A DNA stretch of 64,000 nucleotides, taken from NCBI RefSeq assembly GCF_042879035.1, contig NZ_JBIAOU010000025.1, positions 3,809 to 67,808 of the forward strand, given 5' to 3'. Shown here one piece after another: positions 35,271 to 44,385 of this stretch (position 1 is the first letter of the stretch; every line of letters begins with the position of its first letter). A program made the translations under genes and the position numbers. Below the pieces are notes generated by a model. That model saw only the letters and a program-made list of their open reading frames with translations, ran no database searches and was not told where the DNA came from. This stretch comes from Rhodococcus_G sp042879035. GTDB lineage: Bacteria > Actinomycetota > Actinomycetes > Mycobacteriales > Mycobacteriaceae.

Positions 35271-35436
35271 CGCCACCTCGGCTCGGCTGCGGAATCTTCC
35301 CCGCCCACGGGAACCGCTCGACGGTGGGTTCCTCCCCGGGCGGCGGATTCCCGACCGACGATACGACGGTTCCGATCCGGCCGACAGCATCGTTCGCCGG
35401 GGTAGCAACCCGTCGGCACGACGAGGTGGTTGACCG

Positions 35437-35640
35437 TCAGTCGTAGGTGACGCCGGTGATCGCCGAGATGACGTCGAGCAGGTGCGCGACCACGTACCCG
35501 AACAGGGCCAACCCGAGGGCCACGATCGATGCGAGGGCGATCCACGCGAGCACGCGGATCGGTGCGCCCGCTTCGGTCCGGCCACCGAGGATCCGGAAGA
35601 ACAGAACGACGAGATCGATCAGTCGAACCAGCATGATCAT
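35437..35640 (-). CDS. Small membrane protein (two helices)
   Basis: 67 residues: helix MIMLVRLIDLVVLFFRIL, a short polar turn (GGRTEAGAPI), then a second helix VLAWIALASIVALGLALFGY and a tail. ATG at 35640 with GGAGGG some ten bases upstream. It follows another small membrane gene on the same strand. No family recognised. Confidence 0.6.
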   Translation of the reverse strand: MIMLVRLIDLVVLFFRILGGRTEAGAPIRVLAWIALASIVALGLALFGYVVAHLLDVISAITGVTYD

Positions 35641-35671
35641 CGACGGACCGCCCTCCTCACCCGATCCCGCG

Positions 35672-35893
35672 TCACGTCATGCACACATTCGAGAAGGTGA
35701 GCACCGGCCAGCACACGATCGATCCCAGGAACGAGATCACCACGTCGAGGCCGTGGAGGTTGCTGAGATGATCCGTGTGCGTGAGCGTCCACACGACGCC
35801 CATCGCGAAGTACGGAATGCCCACCAGGATCAGGAGCCCGAGAAACTCGGAGACCTTCATCTCGTAGTGCAGGATTCGGTCGAGCACATTCAT
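35672..35893 (-). CDS. Small membrane protein (two helices)
   Basis: 73 residues: MNVLDRILHYEMKVSEFLG then a helix LLILVGIPYFAMGVVWTLTH, and a second hydrophobic region VISFLGSIVCWPVLTF ending CMT. Probably co-transcribed with the next small membrane gene, 31 bases downstream. Function unknown. Confidence 0.6.
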   Translation of the reverse strand: MNVLDRILHYEMKVSEFLGLLILVGIPYFAMGVVWTLTHTDHLSNLHGLDVVISFLGSIVCWPVLTFSNVCMT

Positions 35894-35924
35894 GTGGCGG
35901 TGTCCCCCTTCGCGTTGTTCGTCC

Positions 35925-35953
35925 TGCGTCCCGGCCCAGTGGACCGGGACGCA
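35925..35953. terminator. Hairpin upstream of the small membrane gene pair
   Basis: TGCGTCCCGG, nine-base loop, CCGGGACGCA: ten-base perfect arms between the uppS operon end and the small membrane genes on the same strand. It could be a second terminator for the former or a leader structure of the latter. Confidence 0.5.
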
Positions 35954-36014
35954 CCCCCTTGCGCACGATGTTAACAGCCATTCGCACGGGACGAGCCCGA
36001 ATGGAACACCGACC

Positions 36015-36054
36015 AGTTGTGATGTCCAGGGAGGTTGGTCCGGACATCACAACT
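36015..36054. terminator. Terminator at the end of the recO-uppS operon
   Basis: AGTTGTGATGTCC and GGACATCACAACT, 13-base perfect arms around a 14-base loop; the stem overlaps the stop codon of the 36053-36454 gene. Confidence 0.7.
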
Positions 36055-36454
36055 AGGCCAGCAGACCCCGCCGGCTCTCCTCGATGCCCGACAGCACGAG
36101 GAGCAGCATCGTCGTCAGCGCGTCGTCGGCGAGGCCGGCGGCGGGGAAGGTGTAGCGCAGGACGACGTCCGCGAGCCGGCCACGGGTGATCACCGAGACC
36201 AGCCCGAACTGCAGTCCGGCGTTCTTGTCGGCGACCCGCTTGTGCAGTGTCGTGCTCACCGGTCGGTCCCAGGCCAGCACCGCCGTCAGCGCGAGCACGT
36301 CCAGGCCCGGCGCCAGCGTCACCGCCTGCAGCGAGCACAACGCGCCGGCGTACTCGAAACCCAGTGACCCGTCGTCGGTTTCGGTGACGGCGACGAACGG
36401 TGCGAGCACGTCGCGGGCGTGCCCCCTCAGCGCCTCGGCGGCGTCGGCGCTCAC
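36053..36454 (-). CDS. Conserved protein downstream of uppS (Rv2360c-like)
   Basis: 133 residues, alpha/beta, no transmembrane helix: VLAPFVAVTETDDGSLGFEY, LCSLQAVTLAPGLDVLALTA, AWDRPVSTTLHKRVAD, ending LLLVLSGIEESRRGLLA. The helix-strand pattern resembles type III secretion chaperone/YbjN-like folds, a tentative resemblance. GTG at 36454 overlaps the uppS stop by four bases (GTGA). The equivalent gene sits at the same place in M. tuberculosis. Function unknown. Confidence 0.75.
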   Translation of the reverse strand: MSADAAEALRGHARDVLAPFVAVTETDDGSLGFEYAGALCSLQAVTLAPGLDVLALTAVLAWDRPVSTTLHKRVADKNAGLQFGLVSVITRGRLADVVLRYTFPAAGLADDALTTMLLLVLSGIEESRRGLLA

Positions 36455-37263
36455 TGCTCCTTCACCCCGCCGAATCTCCTGTCGCGCGAGGCGAACTCGA
36501 CACAGGCGGCCCACAGGTCGCGACGGTCGAAGTCGGGGAAGAGCTTCTCCTGGAACACCATCTCCGCGTACGCCGACTGCCAGATCAGGAAGTTCGACGT
36601 CCGCAACTCCCCGGACGGCCGCAGGAACAGGTCGACGTCCGGCATGTCCGGCTCGTCGAGGTACTTCGCAACGGTCGCCTCGGTGACCTTCTCCGGGTTG
36701 ATCTCCCCGGCCGCGACGCGACGCGCGATCTCCCGTACGGCGTCGGCGATCTCGGCGCGTCCGCCGTAGTTGACGCACATGGTCAGCGTCATCACGTCGT
36801 TGTCCTTGGTCAGTTCCTCGGCGATCTCGAGTTCCCTGATCACCGACGCCCACAGCCGGGGCCGCCGCCCGGCCCAACGCACGCGCACGCCCATCTCGTG
36901 CATCTCGTCGCGTCGCCGCCTGATCACGTCCCGGTTGAAGCCCATCAGGAATCTGACCTCGTCGGGACTGCGCTTCCAGTTCTCGGTGGAGAACGCGTAC
37001 GCCGACAGCCACGTGACCCCGACCTCGATGCAGCCTTCCACGGTGTCCATCAGCACCGCCTCACCGCGTTCGTGGCCCGCGGTGCGGGGCAGCCCGCGCT
37101 CCTGCGCCCAGCGGCCGTTGCCGTCCATCACCAACGCGACGTGCCGCGGGATCAGTTCCGGTTGGATGATCGGGGCCCGCGCCCCGGACGGGTGCGGGCT
37201 CGGGGGCCGGATCTGCCGGTCAGGCGAGGCTTGCGGTGCGCGTCGTCGGATCACGCTGTTCAT
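36451..37263 (-). CDS. uppS: Decaprenyl/undecaprenyl diphosphate synthase
   Basis: 270-residue cis-prenyltransferase that makes the polyprenyl carrier for peptidoglycan and arabinogalactan. Motifs: VALVMDGNGRWAQ (catalytic Asp), YAFSTENWKRS, CVNYGGRAEI and DLFLRPSGELRTSNFL. The basic, Pro-rich N-terminal extension resembles the mycobacterial long-form enzyme. ATG at 37263 overlaps the end of recO by 44 bases; starts at 37293 or further in are possible. Confidence 0.93.
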   Translation of the reverse strand: MNSVIRRRAPQASPDRQIRPPSPHPSGARAPIIQPELIPRHVALVMDGNGRWAQERGLPRTAGHERGEAVLMDTVEGCIEVGVTWLSAYAFSTENWKRSPDEVRFLMGFNRDVIRRRRDEMHEMGVRVRWAGRRPRLWASVIRELEIAEELTKDNDVMTLTMCVNYGGRAEIADAVREIARRVAAGEINPEKVTEATVAKYLDEPDMPDVDLFLRPSGELRTSNFLIWQSAYAEMVFQEKLFPDFDRRDLWAACVEFASRDRRFGGVKEQ

Positions 37264-38029
37264 CCTGCCGGACACCCTCGTCGACAGCGGCATGCGGCCG
37301 GGACCGTTCGATCAGCGGCAGCGTCCGCAGCTGTCGTTCCAGGTGCCACTGCAGGTGCGCGGCCACCAGACCGGAGGCCTGCGAACGCACCGCCGGGTCG
37401 ACCGTCTCGGTGAACGCCCACTCGCCACGGTCGAGGGCGGCCATCAGGTCCAGCACGCCCGGCGCCGGGGTGGCCGCACCGGGCGGGCGGCAGTGCACGC
37501 ACACCACTCCCCCGGCGGCGACGTGGAAGGCGCGGTGCGGTCCGGGTGCGGCGCAGCGGGCACACTCGTCGAGGGCGGGCGCCCAGCCCGCGAATCCCAT
37601 CGCCCGCAGCAGATACGCGTCGAGCACCAGCTCGGGAGGGCGGATCTGGTCGCTGACGGCGCGGAGCGCGCCGACCGTGAGGCGGTGCAACCGGGGCGCG
37701 GGGGCCCGCTCCTCTCCGGCGAGACGCTCGGCAGTCTCGAGAATCGCGCAGGCCGTGGTGTACCGGCCGTAGTCGTCGACGATGTCGGTGGCGAAGGCGT
37801 CGAGGGTCTGCACCTGGGTGACGACGTCGAGGTTGCGTCCCGGATAGAGCTGGACGTCGACGTGCGCGAACGGTTCGAGCCGGGCACCGAACTTCGACTT
37901 CGTCCGGCGCACCCCCTTGGCGACCGCCCGCACCAGGCCGTGCTGCCGGGTGAGCAGCGTGACGATCCGGTCCGCCTCGCCCAGCTTGTGCTGGCGCAGC
38001 ACCACCGCATGATCCCGGTACAACCTCAC
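37220..38029 (-). CDS. recO: DNA repair protein RecO
   Basis: 269-residue recombination mediator that loads RecA with RecR. It begins MRLYRDHAVVLRQHKLGEAD, has the OB-fold N-terminus (GVRRTKSKFGARLEPF), and the C-terminal zinc motif CARCAAPGPHRAF ... CVHC. GTG at 38029 matches the family start; GACAAT lies six bases upstream, again compatible with a leaderless mRNA. First gene of recO-uppS-36053; divergent from the amidase operon. Confidence 0.94.
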   Translation of the reverse strand: MRLYRDHAVVLRQHKLGEADRIVTLLTRQHGLVRAVAKGVRRTKSKFGARLEPFAHVDVQLYPGRNLDVVTQVQTLDAFATDIVDDYGRYTTACAILETAERLAGEERAPAPRLHRLTVGALRAVSDQIRPPELVLDAYLLRAMGFAGWAPALDECARCAAPGPHRAFHVAAGGVVCVHCRPPGAATPAPGVLDLMAALDRGEWAFTETVDPAVRSQASGLVAAHLQWHLERQLRTLPLIERSRPHAAVDEGVRQDEQRDPTTRTASLA

Positions 38030-38167
38030 TGTCGGATTGTCCCACGCGGGTGTGACCGGACCCAGCTCACACTCCGCGGCGCTTCCGGCGGGAACCGCGC
38101 GTCGGCCGGCGTCACCGTGCACCCGCTTCGGCGAAACGCCTGCGAGCCGCCACCACCCCCGGATACT

Positions 38168-38183
38168 GTTCGTTCGAACGAAC
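38168..38183. promoter_or_regulatory. Perfect 16-bp palindrome, probable TetR operator
   Basis: GTTCGTTCGAACGAAC, perfectly self-complementary, 13 bases before the amidase GTG and overlapping a TACTGT -10-like hexamer (38164). The downstream tetR gene of the same operon is the likely binder, giving autoregulation. Confidence 0.65.
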
Positions 38184-38196
38184 GGGGGAGGTCGGC

Positions 38197-39657
38197 GTGA
38201 GTGTTGACACCGGTCAACAGGGGGCGCGTTGGACCGGCGCGGTCGGGAGCGAGGGGTCCGACCGCGCCTGGCCCTCGCTCGAGGACTGCGCCCGGTCGCT
38301 GGCGCGGGGTGAGACCACGTCGGTCGCGCTGGTCACCCGCAGCCTCGACGCGATCGACGCCGGCCAGCCCACGCTGGGCGCCTTCCGGGTGGTCCGACGC
38401 GCCGCCGCCCTCGCCGAGGCCGCCGACGCCGACCGCCGGCTGGCCGCGGGCGTACGCCTGCCCCTGCTCGGCGTGCCCATCGCCGTCAAGGACGACGTCG
38501 ACATCTCCGGCGAGCCGACCGCGTTCGGGTGCGCGGGCGACTTCCCCGCGAAGACCTCCGACTCCGAGGTCGTCCGCCGGCTGCGCGCAGCCGGTGCGGT
38601 GATCGTCGGCAAGACCAACAGTCCCGAGTTCGGCCAATGGCCCTTCACCGGCGGCACGTTCGGGCACACCCGCAACCCGTGGTCGCGCGATCGGACGCCG
38701 GGCGGCTCGTCGGGGGGCAGCGCGACCGCCGTCGCGGCCGGACTCGTTCCCGTCGCGCTCGGCTCCGACGGTGCGGGTTCGGTGCGCATCCCCGCCTCCT
38801 GGACCAACCTGGTCGGCATCAAACCCCAGCGGGGACGGATCTCCACCTGGCCGGACCCCGAGGCGTTCAACGGCATCACCGTGATCGGGCCGCTGGCACG
38901 CACGGTCGCCGACGCCGCCCTGCTCCTCGACCTGGTGTCCGGGCCGCACGACGGCGATCTGCACACGCCGCGTCCCGTCACCGCGCGTGAGGCCGTCGAC
39001 CGCGACCCGGGCCGACTGCGGATCGCGCTGTCCCTGAAGATCCCGTTCACGGCCACCCGCACGGCACTGCACCCCGAGATGCGCGACGCCGTCGGAGCGA
39101 CCGCGCACCTGCTGCGCCGACTCGGGCACGACGTCGTCCTCGCCGACCCCGCCTACGGAATCTCGTTGGGTGCCAACTTCCTTCCCCGCTCGATGGCGGG
39201 ACTCGAAACCTGGCGACGCCGGGTGCCGGATCCGGCGCTGCTCGACCCGCGCACGCTCGCCAACGCCCGCACCGGCAGACTGCTCGGCGGCCTGCCGCTG
39301 CGCGCCGCCCGGGCCGCCGAGCCTCGGATCCGGCGACGCATCGGGGCGATCTTCGACGAGTTCGACGTGATCCTCGCGCCCACCACCGCGACCCCACCCC
39401 CGCCGGTGGACGCCATCGACGGCATCGGGAACTACGGCACCGACCGGGCGATCACCGCGGCGTGCCCGTACACCTGGCCGTGGAACGTGCTCGGCTGGCC
39501 GAGCGTGAACGTGCCCGCCGGCTTCACGTCGGACGGCCTGCCCCGCGGCGTGCAGCTGATGGGCCACGACTCGTCCGAGCCGCTGCTCGTCGCACTGGCC
39601 GCGCAACTCGAACGCGAACTGCATTGGGCCACTGCGCAGCCCGATCGGTGGTGGTGA
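38197..39657 (+). CDS. Amidase (amidase-signature family)
   Basis: 486-residue Ser-cisSer-Lys amidase. Lys in VPIAVKDDVDISG, the cis-Ser in TPGGSSGGSATAVAAG and the nucleophile Ser in SDGAGSVRIPASW are all in place. It hydrolyses carboxamides in the cytosol; the in vivo substrate is unknown. GTG at 38197 with GGGAGG upstream. Same neighbourhood as M. tuberculosis amiA2. Followed one base later by its probable regulator. Confidence 0.92.
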   Translation: MSVDTGQQGARWTGAVGSEGSDRAWPSLEDCARSLARGETTSVALVTRSLDAIDAGQPTLGAFRVVRRAAALAEAADADRRLAAGVRLPLLGVPIAVKDDVDISGEPTAFGCAGDFPAKTSDSEVVRRLRAAGAVIVGKTNSPEFGQWPFTGGTFGHTRNPWSRDRTPGGSSGGSATAVAAGLVPVALGSDGAGSVRIPASWTNLVGIKPQRGRISTWPDPEAFNGITVIGPLARTVADAALLLDLVSGPHDGDLHTPRPVTAREAVDRDPGRLRIALSLKIPFTATRTALHPEMRDAVGATAHLLRRLGHDVVLADPAYGISLGANFLPRSMAGLETWRRRVPDPALLDPRTLANARTGRLLGGLPLRAARAAEPRIRRRIGAIFDEFDVILAPTTATPPPPVDAIDGIGNYGTDRAITAACPYTWPWNVLGWPSVNVPAGFTSDGLPRGVQLMGHDSSEPLLVALAAQLERELHWATAQPDRWW

Positions 39658-39658
39658 C

Positions 39659-40228
39659 GTGGCGGCCCAGGCGACCCAGGCATCCGCGCGGGAACGGATC
39701 CTGCAGGCGGTCCTGCAGGTGATCGGCACCGACGGCGTCGCAGCGGTGACCAACCGGCGGATCGCCGCGGAGGCGGGGGTGTCGCTCGGCTCGATCACCT
39801 ACCACTTCCCCAGCCAGACGGACATGCTGCGGGACTCGCTGCTCGAGTTCGTCACGGCCGAGACCACCCGGATGACCGACCTGGCCGAGACCTACCGGGA
39901 CCGGGGCCTGAGCGTGGCCGACGCCGCCACCCTCACCCAGAAGATCGTCCGCGACCTCGGCGGGACCGCGGAGCAGCTCGCCCCGTTCGAGCTGTTCATC
40001 CAGGCCGGCCGAGACCCGTCCCTGCAGGACGCGGCCGACGAGTGTTACGCCGCCTACGACGTCCTGGCCGTGACGATCCTCGAGGCCCTCGGCGTCGCCG
40101 ACGCGACCGCGGTCGCCTCGACCCTCGTCGCGACGATCTCCGGTCTGCAGCTGCGCCGCGTCGCCACGGGCGTCCCGCAGGACGTGTCCGCCGCGATCCT
40201 CCGACTCGTCGGCGGGAACGCGGACTAG
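39659..40228 (+). CDS. TetR-family repressor
   Basis: 189 residues: N-terminal HTH (RERILQAVLQVIGTDGVAAV, RIAAEAGVSLGSITYHFPSQ) and a helical ligand domain. It starts one base after the amidase stop, so the two are co-translated. The perfect palindrome upstream of the amidase is the probable operator. Its stop overlaps the convergent era gene by four bases. Confidence 0.9.
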   Translation: MAAQATQASARERILQAVLQVIGTDGVAAVTNRRIAAEAGVSLGSITYHFPSQTDMLRDSLLEFVTAETTRMTDLAETYRDRGLSVADAATLTQKIVRDLGGTAEQLAPFELFIQAGRDPSLQDAADECYAAYDVLAVTILEALGVADATAVASTLVATISGLQLRRVATGVPQDVSAAILRLVGGNAD

Positions 40229-41139
40229 AACCCCAGGCGGCCGAGTTGCTTCGGGTCGCGCTGCCAGTCCTTGGCGACCTTGACGTGCAGCTCGAGGTAG
40301 ATCTTGGTGCCGAGCAGGTGCTCGATCTGCTTGCGTGCCTTGGTGCCGACCTCCCGCAGGCGGGCGCCGCCCTTGCCGATGACGATGCCCTTCTGGCTGG
40401 GCCGCTCGACATACAGCAGGGCGTGCACGTCGAGCAGTTCACCCTGCTTCTCGGTGCGGCCCTCCCTTTCGACGATCTCCTCGATGACCACCGCCAGCGA
40501 GTGCGGCAGCTCGTCCCCCAGGCCTTCGAGCGCGGCCTCGCGGATCAGCTCGGCCATCAGCGTTTCCTCGGGTTCGTCGGTCAGTTCGCCGTCGGGGTAG
40601 AACGCCGGCCCCTCCTCCATGTGGGAGGCGAGCACGTCGACCACGACCTCCACCTGTTCCCCCGACGACGCGGACACGGGCACGACGTCGGTATCCGGTC
40701 CGAGCAGCTTCGACACGGCCAGCAACTGGGCGGCGAGTTGGTCCTTGCCGACCTTGTCGATCTTCGTGACGATGCCGATCAGCTTGGTGCGGGGCGCGAC
40801 CTGCCGCACCTGTTCGAGGATCCAGCGGTCGCCGGGCCCGATCTTCTCGTCGGCCGGGATGCACAGGCCGATCGCGTCGACCTCCGAATAGGTGTCGCGA
40901 ACCAGGTCGTTGAGCCGCTGCCCGAGCAGGGTGCGGGGCCGGTGCAGACCCGGGGTGTCGACGAGGATCAGCTGCGCGTGCTCGCGGTGCACGATGCCGC
41001 GGATCGTGTGCCGGGTGGTTTGCGGACGGGACGAGGTGATCGCGATCTTGCTGCCGACGAGTGCGTTGGTCAGCGTCGACTTGCCGGTGTTCGGGCGGCC
41101 GACGAAACAGACGAAGCCGGAACGGAATTCGGTGGTCAT
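40225..41139 (-). CDS. era: GTPase Era
   Basis: 304-residue GTPase needed for 30S maturation. G1 GRPNTGKST, G2 around RPQTTRHTIRG, G3 DTPGLH, G4 TKID; C-terminal KH domain with VIGKGGARLREVGTKARKQI that binds the 16S rRNA 3' end. ATG overlaps the CorC stop by four bases (ATGA). Part of the phoH-ybeY-corC-era series. Confidence 0.96.
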   Translation of the reverse strand: MTTEFRSGFVCFVGRPNTGKSTLTNALVGSKIAITSSRPQTTRHTIRGIVHREHAQLILVDTPGLHRPRTLLGQRLNDLVRDTYSEVDAIGLCIPADEKIGPGDRWILEQVRQVAPRTKLIGIVTKIDKVGKDQLAAQLLAVSKLLGPDTDVVPVSASSGEQVEVVVDVLASHMEEGPAFYPDGELTDEPEETLMAELIREAALEGLGDELPHSLAVVIEEIVEREGRTEKQGELLDVHALLYVERPSQKGIVIGKGGARLREVGTKARKQIEHLLGTKIYLELHVKVAKDWQRDPKQLGRLGF

Positions 41140-42461
41140 GATGTCTCCTCGATGTCGCCCTCGTCGGGTTTCGGTTCGCGTCGGGCCAGTACGGTGGTGA
41201 TCCGGACCCGTCCGCGCATGTCGCTGCCGCCCTCGGCGCGCAGCACGAGACGGTCAACGGTGTTCCTGGCGTCGCCCGCGACGACGATCTCGGCACCGGG
41301 CAACGGGACCCGTCCCAGTTCGTAGCCGAGCAGGCCGCCGACGGTGTCGACCTCGTCGCTGTCGATCTCGATGTCGAACAGTTCCCCGAGATCCTCGAGC
41401 GGCAGTCGCGCCGACAGCCGGTAGCTGCCGTCCCCGAGTTCCTCGATCGGCGGGATCTCGTCGGTGTCGTACTCGTCGGCGATCTCGCCGACGATCTCCT
41501 CGATCACGTCCTCGATGGTGACCAGTCCCGCGATGCCGCCGTACTCGTCGACGAGCAACGCCATGTGGTTTCGGCCCTGCTGCATCTCGGCGAGCAGGCT
41601 GTCGAGGGGTTTGGAGTCGGGCACGAACACGGCGGGCCGCATCACCTCGCGGACGGTGACGCCGCGGCCACCGTCGGTGGAGTGGTAGGTCTTCTCGACC
41701 AGGTCCTTGAGGTAGACGACCCCGAGCACGTCGTCGACGTTTTCCCCGATCACCGGGATCCGGGAGTGCCCGCTGCGCACGGCCAGCGACGTGGCCTGGC
41801 CGGCCGACTTGTCCGCCTCGATCCACACCATCTCCGGACGCGGGACCATCACCTCGCGCGCGGGGGTGTCGCCGAGCTCGAACACCGACTGGATCATCCG
41901 GCGTTCCTCGTCGTCCACCACACCACGTTCCTGAGCCAGATCCACCAGCTCACGCAGCTCGATCTCGGAGGCGAACGGACCGTTGCGGAATCCCTTGCCG
42001 GGGGTCAGTGCATTGCCGAGGAGGATGAGCAGGCGGCTGACCGGACCCAGGAGCACCCCGAGCGCCTGCAGGGGCAACGCGGCGGCGAGCGCGATCGAGT
42101 ACGCATGCTGGCGACCGATGGTGCGAGGCCCGACACCGATCACCACGTAGTTGACGAGACCCATCACGACCGCCGTGACGGCGAGCGCCCAGCCACGGTC
42201 GAGCAGGTCGAGCAACCCGGCCGCGAGCAACACCGTCGCGGAGATCTCGGCCGCGATGCGAAGCAACACGGTCAGGTTGACGTAACGGGGTCGGTCCGCC
42301 ACGACCTGGAGCAGCCGTCCGGCGCCGGGACGCTCGTCCTTGGCCATCTCCTCGACCCGAGCCGGGGAGACGGTGTTCAGCGCGGAGTCGAGGGCGGCGA
42401 AGAGCCCACCGAGGAGAACGAGGACGACAGCGAGCAGGATGAGCAGGGCGGCACCCGTCAC
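41136..42461 (-). CDS. CorC/HlyC-type CBS-domain membrane protein
   Basis: 441 residues: DUF21/CNNM transmembrane domain with about four helices (1-170), paired CBS domains (REVMVPRPEMVWIEADKSAG onward and TVREVMRPAVFVPDSKPLD), then the CorC_HlyC domain (DGSYRLSARLPLEDLGELFD). Related proteins act in magnesium/cobalt efflux. Between ybeY and era, as is common in actinobacteria. Translationally coupled to era. Confidence 0.92.
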   Translation of the reverse strand: MTGAALLILLAVVLVLLGGLFAALDSALNTVSPARVEEMAKDERPGAGRLLQVVADRPRYVNLTVLLRIAAEISATVLLAAGLLDLLDRGWALAVTAVVMGLVNYVVIGVGPRTIGRQHAYSIALAAALPLQALGVLLGPVSRLLILLGNALTPGKGFRNGPFASEIELRELVDLAQERGVVDDEERRMIQSVFELGDTPAREVMVPRPEMVWIEADKSAGQATSLAVRSGHSRIPVIGENVDDVLGVVYLKDLVEKTYHSTDGGRGVTVREVMRPAVFVPDSKPLDSLLAEMQQGRNHMALLVDEYGGIAGLVTIEDVIEEIVGEIADEYDTDEIPPIEELGDGSYRLSARLPLEDLGELFDIEIDSDEVDTVGGLLGYELGRVPLPGAEIVVAGDARNTVDRLVLRAEGGSDMRGRVRITTVLARREPKPDEGDIEETS

Positions 42462-42495
42462 CGGCGGTCGCTCACGACTCGGGTCGAGCGCACTG

Positions 42496-43038
42496 TCACG
42501 GCTCGGTCCGGTCGACGAAGCCGGTCTTGCCGAGGAGCCTGCTGTCCCGAGCGGCGAGCTCGGCCTCGCGCTGCGCCCGCGCCAGGTCGTCGTACCACTC
42601 GGCGAGGAGACTGTTCTGCAACGCGAACATCTCCTTCTCCTCCTCCGGCTCCGCGTGGTCGTAGCCGAGCAGGTGCAGCACGCCGTGCACGGTCAGCAGG
42701 GCCAACTCGTGGGCGGTGGAATGGCCCGCCTTCGCGGCCTGGTCGGCGGCGAACGCGGGGCAGAGGACGATGTCGCCCAGCATCGCCGGTCCCGGCTCGG
42801 GGGCGTCGGGGCGGCCGCCCGGCTCGAGCTCGTCCATCGGGAACGACATGACGTCGGTGGGCCCGGGCAGGTCCATCCAGCGCATGTGCAGGTCCGCCAT
42901 CGTGTCGAGATCCACGAGCACCATCGACAGTTCCGCCGCCGGATGCACGTCCATGCGGGAGATCGCGAACTTGGCGACACTCACCAGGTCCGCCTCCGAG
43001 ACGTCCATCCCGGATTCGTTGGAAACCTCGATACTCAT
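42496..43038 (-). CDS. ybeY: Endoribonuclease YbeY
   Basis: 180-residue zinc endoribonuclease for 16S rRNA 3' processing and ribosome quality control. The metal motif is HGVLHLLGYDH (His118, His122, His128), with the conserved PTDVMSFPMDE upstream. It has an acidic insertion (EPGGRPDAPEPGPA) and a longer C-terminus than E. coli YbeY. Lies 34 bases before corC in one transcription unit with phoH upstream. Confidence 0.95.
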   Translation of the reverse strand: MSIEVSNESGMDVSEADLVSVAKFAISRMDVHPAAELSMVLVDLDTMADLHMRWMDLPGPTDVMSFPMDELEPGGRPDAPEPGPAMLGDIVLCPAFAADQAAKAGHSTAHELALLTVHGVLHLLGYDHAEPEEEKEMFALQNSLLAEWYDDLARAQREAELAARDSRLLGKTGFVDRTEP

Positions 43039-43129
43039 CTGTGCCGTTCTCCTCGTGCCGCGTCGGTGTCGCCCGGCGCGGCGGCTGTGCGGGGATTCAA
43101 CTGTAGTGCGGGAAGCTGCCCGGTCCCCG

Positions 43130-44254
43130 TCACCGACGCCCCGAGTGGCCCGTCGCCGCGCGGCGCTGCGCGCGGTTGCCGAGCTTGACTTCGTCGATCC
43201 GCTCCGACTCGAACCGGTCGTACGCGTCGACGATGTCGGAGACGAGCCGGTGCCGCACGACGTCGGCGCTGGTGAGTTCCGCGAAGTGGATGTCGTCGAT
43301 GTCGGTGAGGATCTCGGCCGCCGCGCGCAGGCCGGACCGCTGCCCGCCGGGCAGGTCCACCTGCGTGACGTCGCCGGTGACGACGATCTTCGACCCGAAC
43401 CCGAGGCGGGTGAGGAACATCTTCATCTGCTCGGCGGTGGTGTTCTGCGCCTCGTCGAGAATGATGAACGCGTCGTTCAACGTCCGGCCACGCATGTAGG
43501 CCAGCGGCGCGACCTCGATCACCCCGGCCTGCATCAGCTTCGGGATCGCCTCGGGATCCATCATGTCGTGCAGCGCGTCGTGCAGCGGGCGCAGGTAGGG
43601 GTCGATCTTCTCGTGCAGGGTGCCGGGCAGGAACCCGAGTCGCTCACCGGCCTCGACCGCGGGCCGGGTCAGGATGATCCGGCTGACGTTCTTGCTCTGC
43701 AGCGCCTGCACGGCCTTCGCCATCGCGAGGTAGGTCTTGCCGGTGCCCGCCGGCCCGATGCCGAACACGATGGTGTTGGCGTCGATCGCATCGACGTATC
43801 GCTTCTGGTTGACGGTCTTCGGCCGAATCGTCTTGCCGCGCCGCGACAGGATGTCGAGGCTGAGCACGTCGGCGGGCGACTCGCCGCCGCCGTCGGTCAT
43901 CATGGCGACGCTGCGGCGCACGGCGTCGGGGGTCAGTGCCTGACCTCTCCCGACGATGGTGACGAGTTCGCCGATGACGCGCTCGGCGAGGGCGACGTCC
44001 TCGACTCGACCACTGAGTGTGATGGCGTTACCGCGGACGTGGATGTCGGCGGCGAGGGCACGTTCGAGCACCTTGAGGTTCTCGTCTGTGGATCCGAGCA
44101 GGGGCAGCACCGCTTCGGGTGAGATCTCCATGCTCGAGCGGACGGAGCGCTGCACCGGGCGCTCCTGCCTGTCTGCCGTCCGCGCCGAACCACCGGATCG
44201 GGGGATGGCGGACGACGACACTGCGGTCTCACCCATTTCGCTGTCTGCACTCAC
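43130..44254 (-). CDS. phoH: PhoH-like ATPase
   Basis: 374-residue P-loop ATPase. Walker A GPAGTGKTYLAM, Walker B FIILDEAQNTT, and the arginine/sensor region VVTGDVTQVDLPGGQRSGL. N-terminal residues about 45-110 form a KH-like part. PhoH proteins are linked to RNA metabolism and phosphate or stress responses; genomic association with ybeY suggests an RNA role. GTG start at 44254. Confidence 0.93.
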   Translation of the reverse strand: MSADSEMGETAVSSSAIPRSGGSARTADRQERPVQRSVRSSMEISPEAVLPLLGSTDENLKVLERALAADIHVRGNAITLSGRVEDVALAERVIGELVTIVGRGQALTPDAVRRSVAMMTDGGGESPADVLSLDILSRRGKTIRPKTVNQKRYVDAIDANTIVFGIGPAGTGKTYLAMAKAVQALQSKNVSRIILTRPAVEAGERLGFLPGTLHEKIDPYLRPLHDALHDMMDPEAIPKLMQAGVIEVAPLAYMRGRTLNDAFIILDEAQNTTAEQMKMFLTRLGFGSKIVVTGDVTQVDLPGGQRSGLRAAAEILTDIDDIHFAELTSADVVRHRLVSDIVDAYDRFESERIDEVKLGNRAQRRAATGHSGRR

Positions 44255-44385
44255 GTGGTAGCTATGGCCTACTTTCCCTGATCCGGTGACGGTGATGTAC
44301 GCAGTCTATCGCGCCCTCCTGCGGCTTCCCACCGAGTAAACCGCCGTCAGGGCACCGGACGCTCCGTCGACCGCCACCTGGGCGG

